The position numbers and the translations under genes are program-made. Below are positions 7,988-16,415 of a stretch of 64,000 nt of DNA, in pieces. This DNA is from Desulfuromonadales bacterium (GTDB lineage: Bacteria > Desulfobacterota > Desulfuromonadia > Desulfuromonadales > BM103): the NCBI GenBank assembly GCA_030145205.1, contig JAQYVZ010000016.1, positions 1 through 64,000 of the forward strand, in the 5' to 3' direction. Below the pieces are notes generated by a model that was given only the letters and a program-made list of their open reading frames with translations, ran no database searches and was not told where the DNA came from. Each line of letters starts with the position of its first letter. Position 1 is the first letter of the stretch.

Positions 7988-9730
7988 TCAAGACAAACCA
8001 TGCTTACGCATCTTGCGGGCAATGGTCGACTGGTTGACCCCCAAAGCTTCCGCCATCTCGGTCTGGTTACCGAAGAGCTCGCGCGCCTCACTCAACAAGT
8101 TCTTTTCCACCTCATCCAGCACCTGCGGCAAGGTCTGGTCGGCGCGCCACTGCAGGCGCTGCAGCGCTTCCTCCTGGCTACCCACAGTCAACTCCGCTGG
8201 CAGGTCTGGCAGCCCGATCATCTCCGTATCGGTCATCACCACCAGCCGCTCGCAAAGGTTCATCAATTCCCGGACGTTGCCCGGATAGGAATGGTGCGTC
8301 AACACATCAAGGGCGGCACGGGTCAACCGCTTGGGCCGCCCAACGCTGGCGCTGAAGCGCTCGATGTAGTGTCGCAAAAGTGGCACTAGGCACTCCCGAC
8401 GTTCACGCAGCGGCGGCACGACAATCGGGATGACATTCAACCGGTAAAACAGGTCATGCCGGAACCGACCTTCCGCAACCATTTCGTCCAGATCGCGATG
8501 AGTCGCCGCAAGAATCCGCACATCGACGGTGCGGCTGCTGGTCCCTCCCAGACGCATGATCTGTCCATCTTCGAGAAAGCGTAGCAGCTTAACTTGTGAG
8601 GCGAGCGGAAGTTCGGCAATTTCATCCAGAAACAGGATGCCGCCATCAGCCAGCTCAAAGTGACCCGGCTTGCCCTTGGTTTGAGCACCGGTAAACGCAC
8701 CTTTTTCATAACCGAACAGCTCTGCCTCAATCAGCGATTCCGGAATGGCGCCACAATTGATCTTGATCAGAGGACTGTTGCGACGCGCGGAATGCTGGTG
8801 GATCAGATCGGCGATCAAGCCCTTGCCGACTCCCGATTCGCCCAGAAGCAGCACCGAGGAATCTGCCGTACTGACTTTGACTGCCTGGCCGAGCGCACGG
8901 ACCATCGCCGGGCTACGCGCGATCACACGACGGGCTTCCAGTTCGGCCTGTTGTTGTTCGAGGATCTGGTTGCGAAACTCATCTGCTTTCGCTTCCTGCA
9001 CTTCTATTTCCCGGTGCAACCGGTCGATTTCAGTGATATCCCGTTCACTGACAACAATCCGCTCCAACTCTCCTGTCTCGTTGAAGACCGGTGTGGCGAT
9101 CGACATCAGCTTGCGCCCTGCCTTGTTTTGCAGCAGGGTTGCCGGCTTGCCGCTCTGACTTGTTTCGAAGGCGGCTGAGCGGTCGATAAATCCATCCTCA
9201 ACCAACTCCTGCATATTGCGGCCGACAATATCTTCGGAGCTGGTCTGGTGGATCTTCTCCGACGCCGGATTCATCCTGATCACATTTGCCTGGCCGTCGC
9301 AGACAAACAGGCCATCCGACGATGAATTGATGATCACGTCCAGTTCGCGCGACAGAGAGGTCAGGGAAGGCAGCTGGCGACTCATATTTTCGACCTGACG
9401 GCTCTCTACCAGAACACAAATCGCCCCGGTGCGTTTCTCTCCCTGGATCACAGGATTGATCTGCACCAGAATCTCCCGGCCGTTCAACAGCAACGGCGAT
9501 TCATTGGCCGCCTGCTTCGCGCCCACCACTGGCGCAGCCAAAGCCCAGAACACTGGCAGCTCTTTTGAAATCCGCGCCCCTTCGGCAATCTCCAACCACT
9601 TACAGGCCAATCGGTTGACCAGAACCGCCCGACTTTCGCCGTCAATCAGTAGCAGTCCCCGCCCGGCAGCATCAAAAACTTTCTGCAGGAACCTGTGTGT
9701 CTCCAAATCGATCTGTTGCATGTTCAGCAT
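7988..9730 (-). CDS. Sigma-54-dependent transcriptional activator with PAS sensor
   Basis: Enhancer-binding protein of 580 residues from the ATG at 9730 (GGGAGAAG upstream). Residues about 1-110 form a PAS-like sensor, 125-235 a second PAS domain (IINSSSDGLFVCDGQANVIR), then a short coiled segment and a AAA+ domain with Walker A GESGVGKG at 297-304 and an intact sigma-54 contact loop GAFTGA at 344-349. The last 35 residues are a Fis-type helix-turn-helix (QTEMAEALGVNQSTIARKMRKH). There is no receiver domain, so it senses a ligand or redox signal directly, in the style of TyrR/RocR. Its position before the proline genes and their sigma-54-like promoter suggests it controls proline degradation; the ligand is unknown. 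Confidence 0.9.
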   Translation of the reverse strand: MLNMQQIDLETHRFLQKVFDAAGRGLLLIDGESRAVLVNRLACKWLEIAEGARISKELPVFWALAAPVVGAKQAANESPLLLNGREILVQINPVIQGEKRTGAICVLVESRQVENMSRQLPSLTSLSRELDVIINSSSDGLFVCDGQANVIRMNPASEKIHQTSSEDIVGRNMQELVEDGFIDRSAAFETSQSGKPATLLQNKAGRKLMSIATPVFNETGELERIVVSERDITEIDRLHREIEVQEAKADEFRNQILEQQQAELEARRVIARSPAMVRALGQAVKVSTADSSVLLLGESGVGKGLIADLIHQHSARRNSPLIKINCGAIPESLIEAELFGYEKGAFTGAQTKGKPGHFELADGGILFLDEIAELPLASQVKLLRFLEDGQIMRLGGTSSRTVDVRILAATHRDLDEMVAEGRFRHDLFYRLNVIPIVVPPLRERRECLVPLLRHYIERFSASVGRPKRLTRAALDVLTHHSYPGNVRELMNLCERLVVMTDTEMIGLPDLPAELTVGSQEEALQRLQWRADQTLPQVLDEVEKNLLSEARELFGNQTEMAEALGVNQSTIARKMRKHGLS

Positions 9731-9771
9731 AGGCTTCTCCCACACGCGGTCATCTCCGCCCAGACAACCAT

Positions 9772-9795
9772 TATGTCATATCGCATAATTTATGC
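9772..9795. promoter_or_regulatory. Paired palindromes upstream of the sigma-54 activator gene
   Basis: Two adjacent palindromes: TATGTCATA at 9772-9780 and GCATAATTTATGC at 9783-9795. They lie 40-65 bases before the activator start, where an operator would be expected. The GCATAA half-site recurs in the hairpin at 7728-7759 on the other side of the gene. A role in autoregulation is inference. Confidence 0.35.
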
Positions 9796-9842
9796 AAAAC
9801 AGAATAAATGTCTTCCTCTCTTTGGGGCCCAACCCTCTCCAC

Positions 9843-9882
9843 AAAAAAAGGCCGGAGACAATCGCGTCTCCGGCCGAAAAAA
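9843..9882 (-). terminator. Intrinsic terminator after proX
   Basis: A 10-bp perfect stem (GGCCGGAGAC at 9850-9859 with GTCTCCGGCC at 9866-9875) flanked by A-runs on both sides; on the minus strand the stem is followed by seven T. It closes the proVWX transcript and separates it from the activator gene. Confidence 0.9.
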
Positions 9883-9902
9883 CACTGAAATTTCAGCATA
9901 AA

Positions 9903-10922
9903 CTATTTGGCCGCAGCCCGCGCTGCTTCAAGCCAACCGTTCCAGGTTTCCTGGTTCTTGGCAATCCACTCTTTCACGTGGCGCTCAATGTCTTCCTGGG
10001 ACTTTTCACCATCCTGCATCTTGGTGTTCTGTTCGTTGATATCACCCAGCGGCAGGGTGAACAGTTCGAAGAATTTACTGGCGGCCGGGTTCTCGGCCAG
10101 GAATTTCTTGTTAGCAACAATCCGGATATCCGCAGCAACAAAGCCCATCTTGACCGGATCGGTGACGGCTCCCGTGACGCCGCTGACCGTCAAGCGTTCT
10201 ACCAGGTCCTGCTGTGCTTCGGTCGGCTTGATTTCAGGAACGTTCATCCAGAGAACATCTTCACCCGGCTTAAGTTTGAAGATGGTCCAGTTCGGTGCCC
10301 AGGTGTAGAAGAAGACCGGATTGCCAGACTGATAGCGCCCCAGAGCGTCCGCCATGCTGGCAGAGTAACCCGCCTTGATCGGATTGATGTGATCTTCGAG
10401 ATCATAGACGTCCATGTGGTGAGCAATGGTCTTCTCGCAGCCCCACCCGGCCGGGCAGGCCGTCAGATCGGCTTTGCCATCGCCATTGGCATCAAAGGCT
10501 TTTTTGACCTCAGGACGTTTAAAGTCCTCCAGTGATTGAATGTTGAATTGTTCAACTTCTTTTTTTGACACCAGGTACCCTTGCAGGCCGCCGGCTTTGA
10601 CCACATAACCGACCAGTTCAACTCTTTTATCGTAATTCTTGGGCATTTGCGCGTAGTGAATCGGGAACCAGCCATTGGTCCAGTAATCGAGGTCGCCCAG
10701 AGCTAGGGTCTGGTAGAACAGCGGGTTCTGGAGTTCCTTGGGGTCCTGCACCTCGTAGCCCAGTTCCTTCAGACCTGTTCGAACCAGTGCTTCCTGGAAA
10801 TAACCGGTATTCCAGGTGGCTCGACCAGGCTTCACGTCGACCCCTTTGCCGGGCATTTGGTCAACAGCAAAAGCCGGTATGGCCAGCGACAGCATCAGTA
10901 AAACCAACAAAAAACGTTTCAT
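9903..10922 (-). CDS. proX: ProX, glycine betaine/proline betaine periplasmic binding protein
   Basis: Periplasmic receptor of the ProU osmoprotectant transporter. The ATG at 10922, with GGAGGAACAG before it, gives 339 residues and a signal peptide of about 19 residues ending in AFA; the longer open frame runs back into proW in a different frame and is not coding. The mature protein starts DQMPGKGVDVKPGRATWNTG and has the aromatic residues expected for the betaine cage (W in NGWFPIHY and APNWTIF). The disulfide-type CPAGWGC segment also matches the ProX family. Last gene of proV-proW-proX. Confidence 0.93.
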   Translation of the reverse strand: MKRFLLVLLMLSLAIPAFAVDQMPGKGVDVKPGRATWNTGYFQEALVRTGLKELGYEVQDPKELQNPLFYQTLALGDLDYWTNGWFPIHYAQMPKNYDKRVELVGYVVKAGGLQGYLVSKKEVEQFNIQSLEDFKRPEVKKAFDANGDGKADLTACPAGWGCEKTIAHHMDVYDLEDHINPIKAGYSASMADALGRYQSGNPVFFYTWAPNWTIFKLKPGEDVLWMNVPEIKPTEAQQDLVERLTVSGVTGAVTDPVKMGFVAADIRIVANKKFLAENPAASKFFELFTLPLGDINEQNTKMQDGEKSQEDIERHVKEWIAKNQETWNGWLEAARAAAK

Positions 10923-10960
10923 CTGTTCCTCCTTTTCAAGATGGGATGTGAGTGAAAAAA

Positions 10961-11800
10961 CTACTTCATGGCAAAACCTTGAGTGATCCGGTCCAGCACC
11001 ATGGCCAGCAGAACGATCGCCAGACCGCCGATCGTCGCCAGGCCGATCTCCAGGGTGTTCAGGCCCTGCACCACCGGGTTGCCGAGACCGCCGGCCCCAA
11101 TCAGGGCGGCAATCACCACCATCGACAAGGCCATCATCAGCGTCTGGTTGAGACCCGCCATAATCGACGGCATGGCCAGCGGGAACTGCACCTTGCGCAG
11201 GACCTGCCAAGGGGTGGCGCCGAAAGCCAGGGCTGCCTCGATCAGCTCGGGATGCACCTGACGGATGCCGAGACTGGTCAAACGCACAATCGGCGGCAGG
11301 GCGAAAACAATAGTGGCCAGGATCCCCGAAACCGTGCCGATACTGAACAGCATGACCACCGGCACCAGGTAAACGAACGGCGGAATCGTCTGCATGGCGT
11401 CCAGCACCGGCCGAAGAAACATCTCGAATCGGTCGCTACGCCCCGACATAATGCCGAGCGGGATACCCATGAGGGCGCAGAAGAAGACGGAGCTGATGAC
11501 CATGGCCAGCGTGGTCATGGTGTCGTCCCAGAGGCCGAGATAGCCGACCAGCAGGAAGGTAACCACCGTAAAGAGGGTGACCCGCTTGCCGGCAAAGCGC
11601 CAGGCAGCGACCGCAAACAGCAGGATCACGACCACCGGCGGCAGAACAGTAAAAAACCACTCAAAGCTTTTCAGGCAAAGCTCGATCGGTGCTTTTATCG
11701 CCTGAAAAATGTCGCGATGATTGTAAACCAGCCAGTCGACCAGGTCCTGCACCCACTCGTCCAGGGGGATCAGTTTCTTTTTAAAGCTGAAAAAATTCAT
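10961..11800 (-). CDS. proW: ProW, glycine betaine ABC transporter permease
   Basis: Inner-membrane permease of the ProU system, 279 residues with a soluble N-terminal stretch of about 50 residues and then several membrane spans. The permease coupling loop is visible as ALAFGATPWQVLRKVQFPLAMPSI (EAA motif), and MGIPLGIMSGRSDRFEMFLRPVLDAMQTIP is typical of ProW/OpuAB. It starts 3 bases after the proV stop with its ribosome-binding site (GAGGGAG) inside the end of proV, so the two are coupled. Confidence 0.95.
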   Translation of the reverse strand: MNFFSFKKKLIPLDEWVQDLVDWLVYNHRDIFQAIKAPIELCLKSFEWFFTVLPPVVVILLFAVAAWRFAGKRVTLFTVVTFLLVGYLGLWDDTMTTLAMVISSVFFCALMGIPLGIMSGRSDRFEMFLRPVLDAMQTIPPFVYLVPVVMLFSIGTVSGILATIVFALPPIVRLTSLGIRQVHPELIEAALAFGATPWQVLRKVQFPLAMPSIMAGLNQTLMMALSMVVIAALIGAGGLGNPVVQGLNTLEIGLATIGGLAIVLLAMVLDRITQGFAMK

Positions 11801-11803
11801 CGG

Positions 11804-13051
11804 TTAGTGTGCTCCCTCTTCTGCTATCTCCGTGACGGGTGGTTCGTCGGCCTGGTTACGATGCAGGGTCTTCAAAAACAGGTTCTTGGAGACGGCTCCA
11901 AGGTATTCGCCCTGGTCGTTAAGAACCGGCAGCGCCCAGGGATGACGCGCCACTTCGGGCAGAATGTCCTGCATGGAATCGTCTGCTTTGGCCGTAACAA
12001 CATCAGCGAGGTACGCATTGCGTATCAAGTGCTCAACCTCTGTCTGGTCAATCAGTTCGCGCAAGGATTCGGTAGAGACAATTCCCTGGAAGCGGTCCTC
12101 GCTGTCCAGGACAAAGCCATATTCACGATCTTCCTTGATCAGGAGCTGCAGCGCCGCCCGGGGGTTCTTCCCGTCAGTAACCCGAACCGTCACCTGTTTC
12201 CGGCTGGCAATATCGCCGGCCGTAAGAATATTGGTCGGATCAACACCGCGGAAGAAAGCACGGACATAATCGTCGGCGGGGTTTTGCAGAATCTCTTCCG
12301 GGGTGCCAACCTGGACCACCCGGCCACCTTCCATGATTGCGATGCGGTCGCCGATGCGCATCGCCTCGTCAAGATCGTGAGAGATGAAAACGATGGTGCG
12401 TTTCGCCTTGGCTTGCAGTTTGAGCAGTTCATCCTGCATTTCGGTGCGGATCAACGGGTCGAGCGCCGAGAAGGCTTCGTCCATGAGCAGAATGTCGGGG
12501 TCGACCGCGAGACCACGGGCCAGACCGACCCGCTGCTGCATGCCGCCGGACAGCTCACTCGGCTGACTGTCGGCCCAGGCGTCCAGACCAACTTGCGCCA
12601 ACGCTTCCAGGGCACGCTTGTTCCGGGTGTCTTTGTCAACGCCGTCCATTTCCAGACCGAAAGCAGCGTTCTGCAGAACCGTCATGTGGGGCATCAGGGC
12701 AAAAGACTGGAAGACCATGCTCAACTTGGCCCGTCTGAGCTTGACCAGCTCCTCGTCTGACATGGTGACGATGTCTTCGCCATCGATCAGCACCTGGCCG
12801 GCGGTCGGCTCGATCAGCCGGTTGAGCATACGCACCATGGTCGACTTACCCGAGCCGGACAGCCCCATGATGACAAAGATTTCACCTTCGTAGATTTCGA
12901 AGGTCGCATCCTGCACGCCGACCGTCGTTTCGGTCTTTTCGAAGATCGCCTCTTTATCGAGGCCCTCCTCGAGCATTTTCATCGCTTTTTTGGGCTGGGG
13001 ACCGAAGATCTTGTAAAGATCCTTGATCTCCAGTTTGACGGATTGCTGCAT
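11804..13051 (-). CDS. proV: ProV, glycine betaine ABC transporter ATP-binding protein with CBS pair
   Basis: ATPase of the ProU system. The ATG at 13051 has AGGAG upstream and gives 415 residues starting [17 protein letters not shown], as in other ProV proteins. Walker [10 protein letters not shown] lies at 63-71, signature [15 protein letters not shown] and Walker [14 protein letters not shown] follow. The C-terminal 130 residues form two CBS domains ([11 protein letters not shown]... and [22 protein letters not shown]), the element that in OpuA senses ionic strength or nucleotides and gates transport. First gene of the operon, preceded by a long leader. Confidence 0.95.
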   Translation of the reverse strand: MQQSVKLEIKDLYKIFGPQPKKAMKMLEEGLDKEAIFEKTETTVGVQDATFEIYEGEIFVIMGLSGSGKSTMVRMLNRLIEPTAGQVLIDGEDIVTMSDEELVKLRRAKLSMVFQSFALMPHMTVLQNAAFGLEMDGVDKDTRNKRALEALAQVGLDAWADSQPSELSGGMQQRVGLARGLAVDPDILLMDEAFSALDPLIRTEMQDELLKLQAKAKRTIVFISHDLDEAMRIGDRIAIMEGGRVVQVGTPEEILQNPADDYVRAFFRGVDPTNILTAGDIASRKQVTVRVTDGKNPRAALQLLIKEDREYGFVLDSEDRFQGIVSTESLRELIDQTEVEHLIRNAYLADVVTAKADDSMQDILPEVARHPWALPVLNDQGEYLGAVSKNLFLKTLHRNQADEPPVTEIAEEGAH

Positions 13052-13179
13052 TATTACTCCTGTTACACCCGGCGTGTAGAAAAGAAAGATCTCGCGTGAA
13101 AGTCGTGAGACTTCGACACCAGGAAGAATAGCGGGATGCACCAGCAAGTGGCGTTCTTAATACAGCGTGAGAGCGGGGC

Positions 13180-13385
13180 CGCTTCGCGGACATCCCTGAT
13201 CGTGATTTTGTTTTCTAAAGGGCAGAGCACCCGCGACTGAGTTTAGCTGGGACAGCAATAAACTAGCGCTGCTCTGAATGATTAAGGAAATCTTCGAAGA
13301 AACACCCTGGGTGAACTTCTCAATGATTTCCTTACGGGATAAGGTCGGAACACCCTGGCAGGGTGCCGCCTTAATGTTTTTTTTT
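13180..13385 (+). ncRNA. Candidate small RNA ended by a strong plus-strand terminator
   Basis: Between proV and the TDT transporter gene (both minus strand) lies about 500 bases without a convincing gene. On the plus strand it contains a 9-bp perfect outer stem (AAGGAAATC 13284-13292 with GATTTCCTT 13325-13333) enclosing a CACCC/GGGTG hairpin, then a second hairpin (TAAGG..CGG..CACCC paired with GGGTG-CCG-CCTTA, 13340-13373) and nine T at 13377-13385. This is a terminator with no plus-strand gene before it. The 5' end is a guess. Alternatively the hairpins act in the minus-strand proV leader. Confidence 0.35.
13338..13385 (+). terminator. Intrinsic terminator on the plus strand
   Basis: A stem of about 13 bp with two small bulges, loop TGGCA, followed by ATG and nine T. 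There is no annotated plus-strand gene in the preceding 13 kb, so what it terminates is unclear; see the small RNA candidate. Confidence 0.65.
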
Positions 13386-13555
13386 GCAGAAACTCTATGA
13401 TACGTAGGATTAAGAAAAAGGTCAAGGGAGGGAAGGCCCGACCTTAAGCATGAGCCTTGCCTGCTGCTCTCATGCATAACAAACGACCCGTCGAAGAGCC
13501 CGGCGGCCGCCTATCCTTCTCCGACCAGGCAGAAGCCAGCAAACCAGGGAAAACT

Positions 13556-14641
13556 TTAGTGCGTCGGCGCGAAAATCTTTCCAGACAGCACGCCCTTGGC
13601 TGTCCGCAGAAACACCAGGCCCCAGACAACCAGCAGGAACAGCACTACGGCGTAATAGAAGTATTGGACACCGCTGAACCCGGTCACCTTCCAGGCCACG
13701 CCTGAAGACACGCAGAGCGCCCCAGATGGAAAAGTAAATGCCCACCAGGAGAGCGCATACGGCAATTCGACCACCCGCAGGTAGTACACGATAATGATCA
13801 GCGCCATCACAAACCACCAGGCCGAAAAACCCCAGGTAATGATGATACCGAGCTTGGCCATGGTCACGAACGCCTCAGCGCTGATACTGAAGTAGGCCTG
13901 ATGCTCAAACAGGTGAATCATCTTGAACAGAACCACCGAGATGATTGCGGTCGGGGCGATACCGATAAAGAAGGTTGCCGCAAACCGGCTCATCGGCAGC
14001 TCATGGTAGACGTAGCGATGATAGACCGCCGCACCCACGAACAGGAACAAGAAGAAGCCGACTCCGAGGCTAATCAGCGAAACCGTCAGGGCCATCTCTG
14101 CATGAACCGGCAGCTTCTGGGCCAGTTCAAATCCGGCAATCGGAATGATCAGCTTGGAGACCGGCGGAATGTACCAGCCGAAGTTGGCATGTTGCAGCTT
14201 GATTTCCTGGTGCCTGAAAATATGCCCAAGGATCACAAAGCCCATCAGGTAGATGCCGGTAGCGCCCGCCAACCAGAGGTAGTACGCCAGGGTCAACGAA
14301 ACCTGCTCGCTGAAAAACAGCGTCGGAAACTTCAGCAGGTTAAGCGCAAACAGGATCAGGGAGATCGGCATGGTCGGAAAAAAATTCGCCGCGACCGGAT
14401 GGTTCAGATCCTTCTTGACGCTCTGCGGGTACAAAAAAAACTTGGCCGTCCAGGGCAGCAAGAACAGCAGGAACAGCAGCACCGAAAAACCTAGAAAAAA
14501 TATGGACACCGGCATAACCCAGGGGGCCTTGACAAACGACAGCGCCAACGGGATGACTGCTGTCCCCATGATTGAGGCAAACCAGGCCGGGTTAAAGTGC
14601 TGGGTAATTGACGCAGGCGTCGCTTTAAATGGTTGAGACAC
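13556..14641 (-). CDS. TDT/SLAC1-family membrane transporter (TehA/Mae1-like)
   Basis: Integral membrane protein of the tellurite-resistance/dicarboxylate transporter family, about 361 residues and around ten membrane spans. HFNPAWFASIMGTAVIPLAL near the N-terminus and PPVSKLIIPIAGFELA mid-protein match the family. A GTG at 14641 is taken as the start because AAGGAG lies 6 bases upstream, while the ATG at 14686 has no ribosome-binding site. Family members export sulfite, transport malate or act as anion channels; the substrate here cannot be read from the sequence. It is separated by about 60 bases from the DUF302 gene upstream on the same strand. Confidence 0.8.
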   Translation of the reverse strand: MSQPFKATPASITQHFNPAWFASIMGTAVIPLALSFVKAPWVMPVSIFFLGFSVLLFLLFLLPWTAKFFLYPQSVKKDLNHPVAANFFPTMPISLILFALNLLKFPTLFFSEQVSLTLAYYLWLAGATGIYLMGFVILGHIFRHQEIKLQHANFGWYIPPVSKLIIPIAGFELAQKLPVHAEMALTVSLISLGVGFFLFLFVGAAVYHRYVYHELPMSRFAATFFIGIAPTAIISVVLFKMIHLFEHQAYFSISAEAFVTMAKLGIIITWGFSAWWFVMALIIIVYYLRVVELPYALSWWAFTFPSGALCVSSGVAWKVTGFSGVQYFYYAVVLFLLVVWGLVFLRTAKGVLSGKIFAPTH

Positions 14642-14698
14642 GTTCTTCTCCTTGCTACGACTGAAAAATTCAACCTGGCAGTTCAAACAGCAGACACA

Positions 14699-15136
14699 TC
14701 ACAGGGCTTCTGTCACCATCTCCTGCATCGTGGCAAAAGTCCCTTCCATCCGCTCACCGAAGGCATCGTCGCTGGGACCGCCATCGAAACTATTGTGGCC
14801 AAGCAGATCGGCGATCAGGTTTCCGGAAAAACCGAGGAAGCGGACCTCCGTTGCAGCCCCCTTAGTATAGACAAAAACAAACTTCTGAACAAAAACGCTC
14901 CGCTCGGGGTTCAGCAGCAACGACCCGCCAGACTGCTGCGGCTTGCAGATCTGCAGCATAACATGCTGGTAATTGTCCGGCAGCTCAACACCGGTACTGC
15001 GATAGAAGGCAACCAGATCGGACTTATCCTGATGATAGAGGACAAACCCCCGTTTCTCGGCCGCCCTGCTGAAATCAGCGACAAATTCACCTAGGGGCTT
15101 ATCTGTGCTGTTGCGAAAAATCTGGACGTCAGCCAT
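14699..15136 (-). CDS. DUF302 domain protein
   Basis: Small soluble protein of 145 residues from the ATG at 15136 (GAGAGG before it). The FVLYHQDKSDLVAFYRSTGV and YQHVMLQICKPQQSG segments match the DUF302 fold, a TATA-binding-like fold found in many bacteria, often beside redox or sulfur genes. No catalytic residue is obvious; one cysteine sits in ICKP. The adjacent TDT transporter on the same strand may be co-transcribed. Biochemical function unknown. The 250 bases upstream, up to the proC terminator, are AT-rich and probably hold its promoter. Confidence 0.7.
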   Translation of the reverse strand: MADVQIFRNSTDKPLGEFVADFSRAAEKRGFVLYHQDKSDLVAFYRSTGVELPDNYQHVMLQICKPQQSGGSLLLNPERSVFVQKFVFVYTKGAATEVRFLGFSGNLIADLLGHNSFDGGPSDDAFGERMEGTFATMQEMVTEAL

Positions 15137-15349
15137 TACAACCTCTCTTTTCTGCCGTTGGAAATCACCATTTCGAGACGACACATGGCCGCTCGAGATA
15201 AGCAGGCAATCGTCCCGCGACACATTTAAAACTCTACAAGCGACACCCGTAAACGCCACCCGTCCGCCAAAAAGTTATTTAAGCACCTTAATATTCAATA
15301 ATTCAAATGTCAATATATAATTTCTACAAAACTAACGAGACAATTAAAT

Positions 15350-15381
15350 CAAAAAAAGGCCGGTCAAACGACCGGCCCTCT
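15350..15381 (-). terminator. Intrinsic terminator after proC
   Basis: Perfect 8-bp stem GGCCGGTC (15358-15365) with GACCGGCC (15370-15377), loop AAAC, followed on the minus strand by seven T. It ends the proC transcript. Confidence 0.9.
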
Positions 15382-15406
15382 CAACTGACTTCAAGAAACT
15401 GCAGTT

Positions 15407-16222
15407 TTAGTTTTTCTCCCCCAGCTCCTTGGAACGCCTGGAGGCCGCAGCCACCGTCTCCATGATGGTCGAGCGCAGGCCGCGCTCCTCGAGCACCCGG
15501 ATGGCATTAATCGTGGTTCCGGCCGGCGAACAGACCTTGTCGCGCAGCAGGGCGGGATGCTCACCGCTTTCCTTAACCAGCAGCGCCGCACCGAGAACCG
15601 TCTGAATGGCAAGCTCCTGGGCAATGTCACGGCGCAAACCTTCCTGCACACCACCATCCGCCAGCGCTTCGATAAAGGTAAAGACAAACGCCGGGCCCGA
15701 ACCGGACAGGCCGGTCACTGCGTCCATCTGCATCTCTTCCACCTGCACCACCGAACCGATCATCGTGAACAGCGTCTTGGCGCGGTCGAGATCCTCCTGT
15801 GAGGTATAGGTGCCGGGACAGACGGCCGCTGCACCAGCGCCCACCAATGCCGGGGTGTTCGGCATGGCGCGCACAACGCGCGGCTTGCCGCCCAAAATCT
15901 GCTCGAGCTTCGCCGTCGGAATGCCCGCCAGGATCGAGATCAGCAGCTTGTCGTGATCGAATTCAGCGACGACGCCTTCCAACACCATTTCGACGATCTG
16001 CGGCTTGGTGGCCAGCACAACCGTTGCACACTGGCTGACCAACTCACGGTTGTCTGCCGTGACCAGGACGCCATACTGCTCGTGCATCAAATTGCGCCGG
16101 TCCTCACGGGGCTCAGACGCCATAATCTCGTCCGGCGAAACACCGCTGGCCAGCAACCCTTTAATAAAGGCTTCGGCCATATTGCCGCCGCCGATAAAAC
16201 CAATTTTTCCCGTTCGTGTCAT
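15407..16222 (-). CDS. proC: ProC, pyrroline-5-carboxylate reductase
   Basis: NADPH enzyme for the last step of proline synthesis, reducing P5C to proline. 271 residues, normal length. The nucleotide-binding start GKIGFIGGGNMAEAFIKG is intact, VVRAMPNTPALVGAGA and the C-terminal DAVTGLSGSGPAFVF and VCSPAGTTINAI motifs are all present. It lies in the same neighbourhood as the proline degradative genes but 8 kb away and transcribed alone, divergent from speE. The 190-base gap to speE holds both promoters. Confidence 0.95.
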   Translation of the reverse strand: MTRTGKIGFIGGGNMAEAFIKGLLASGVSPDEIMASEPREDRRNLMHEQYGVLVTADNRELVSQCATVVLATKPQIVEMVLEGVVAEFDHDKLLISILAGIPTAKLEQILGGKPRVVRAMPNTPALVGAGAAAVCPGTYTSQEDLDRAKTLFTMIGSVVQVEEMQMDAVTGLSGSGPAFVFTFIEALADGGVQEGLRRDIAQELAIQTVLGAALLVKESGEHPALLRDKVCSPAGTTINAIRVLEERGLRSTIMETVAAASRRSKELGEKN

Positions 16223-16309
16223 CTATATCCTCCTCACCCCTGTTCCAAGGTGCCCCAGTAAACCGAAAATGATCAATTTTGTCAAGAAAACCGCCAACAA
16301 ACAAAGATG

Positions 16310-16338
16310 TTGACTGCATACAGTCTTGAGAGTATTAA
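16310..16338 (+). promoter_or_regulatory. Sigma-70-type promoter of speE-speA
   Basis: TTGACT at 16310-16315 and TATTAA at 16333-16338 with a 17-base spacer, predicting a start near 16345, about 70 bases before speE. An inverted repeat GACTG-CATA-CAGTC (16312-16325) overlaps the -35 box and could be a repressor site. Confidence 0.6.
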
Positions 16339-16415
16339 GTCAGTTTTCAAAGAGAACATCGCAAAAGGCAATCATTCTTCCCGGCTGCCAGCAACACCGG
16401 GTTCAGCGAGGACAT

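Noticed and set aside
7783-8091. Small frames spanning the REP-like arms (PSPLAGEG-like peptides)
   Set aside because: They result from the palindromic repeat, a common annotation artefact, and overlap the activator gene.
10952-12760. A 602-codon plus-strand open frame opposite proVW
   Set aside because: It is antisense to two well-supported transporter genes; composition is rich in Gln, His and Arg with no domain, as expected for the reverse strand of GC-rich coding DNA.
13157-13477. A 106-codon minus-strand frame between proV and the TDT gene
   Set aside because: No ribosome-binding site, no homologous-looking domain, and its central section is explained by hairpin arms.
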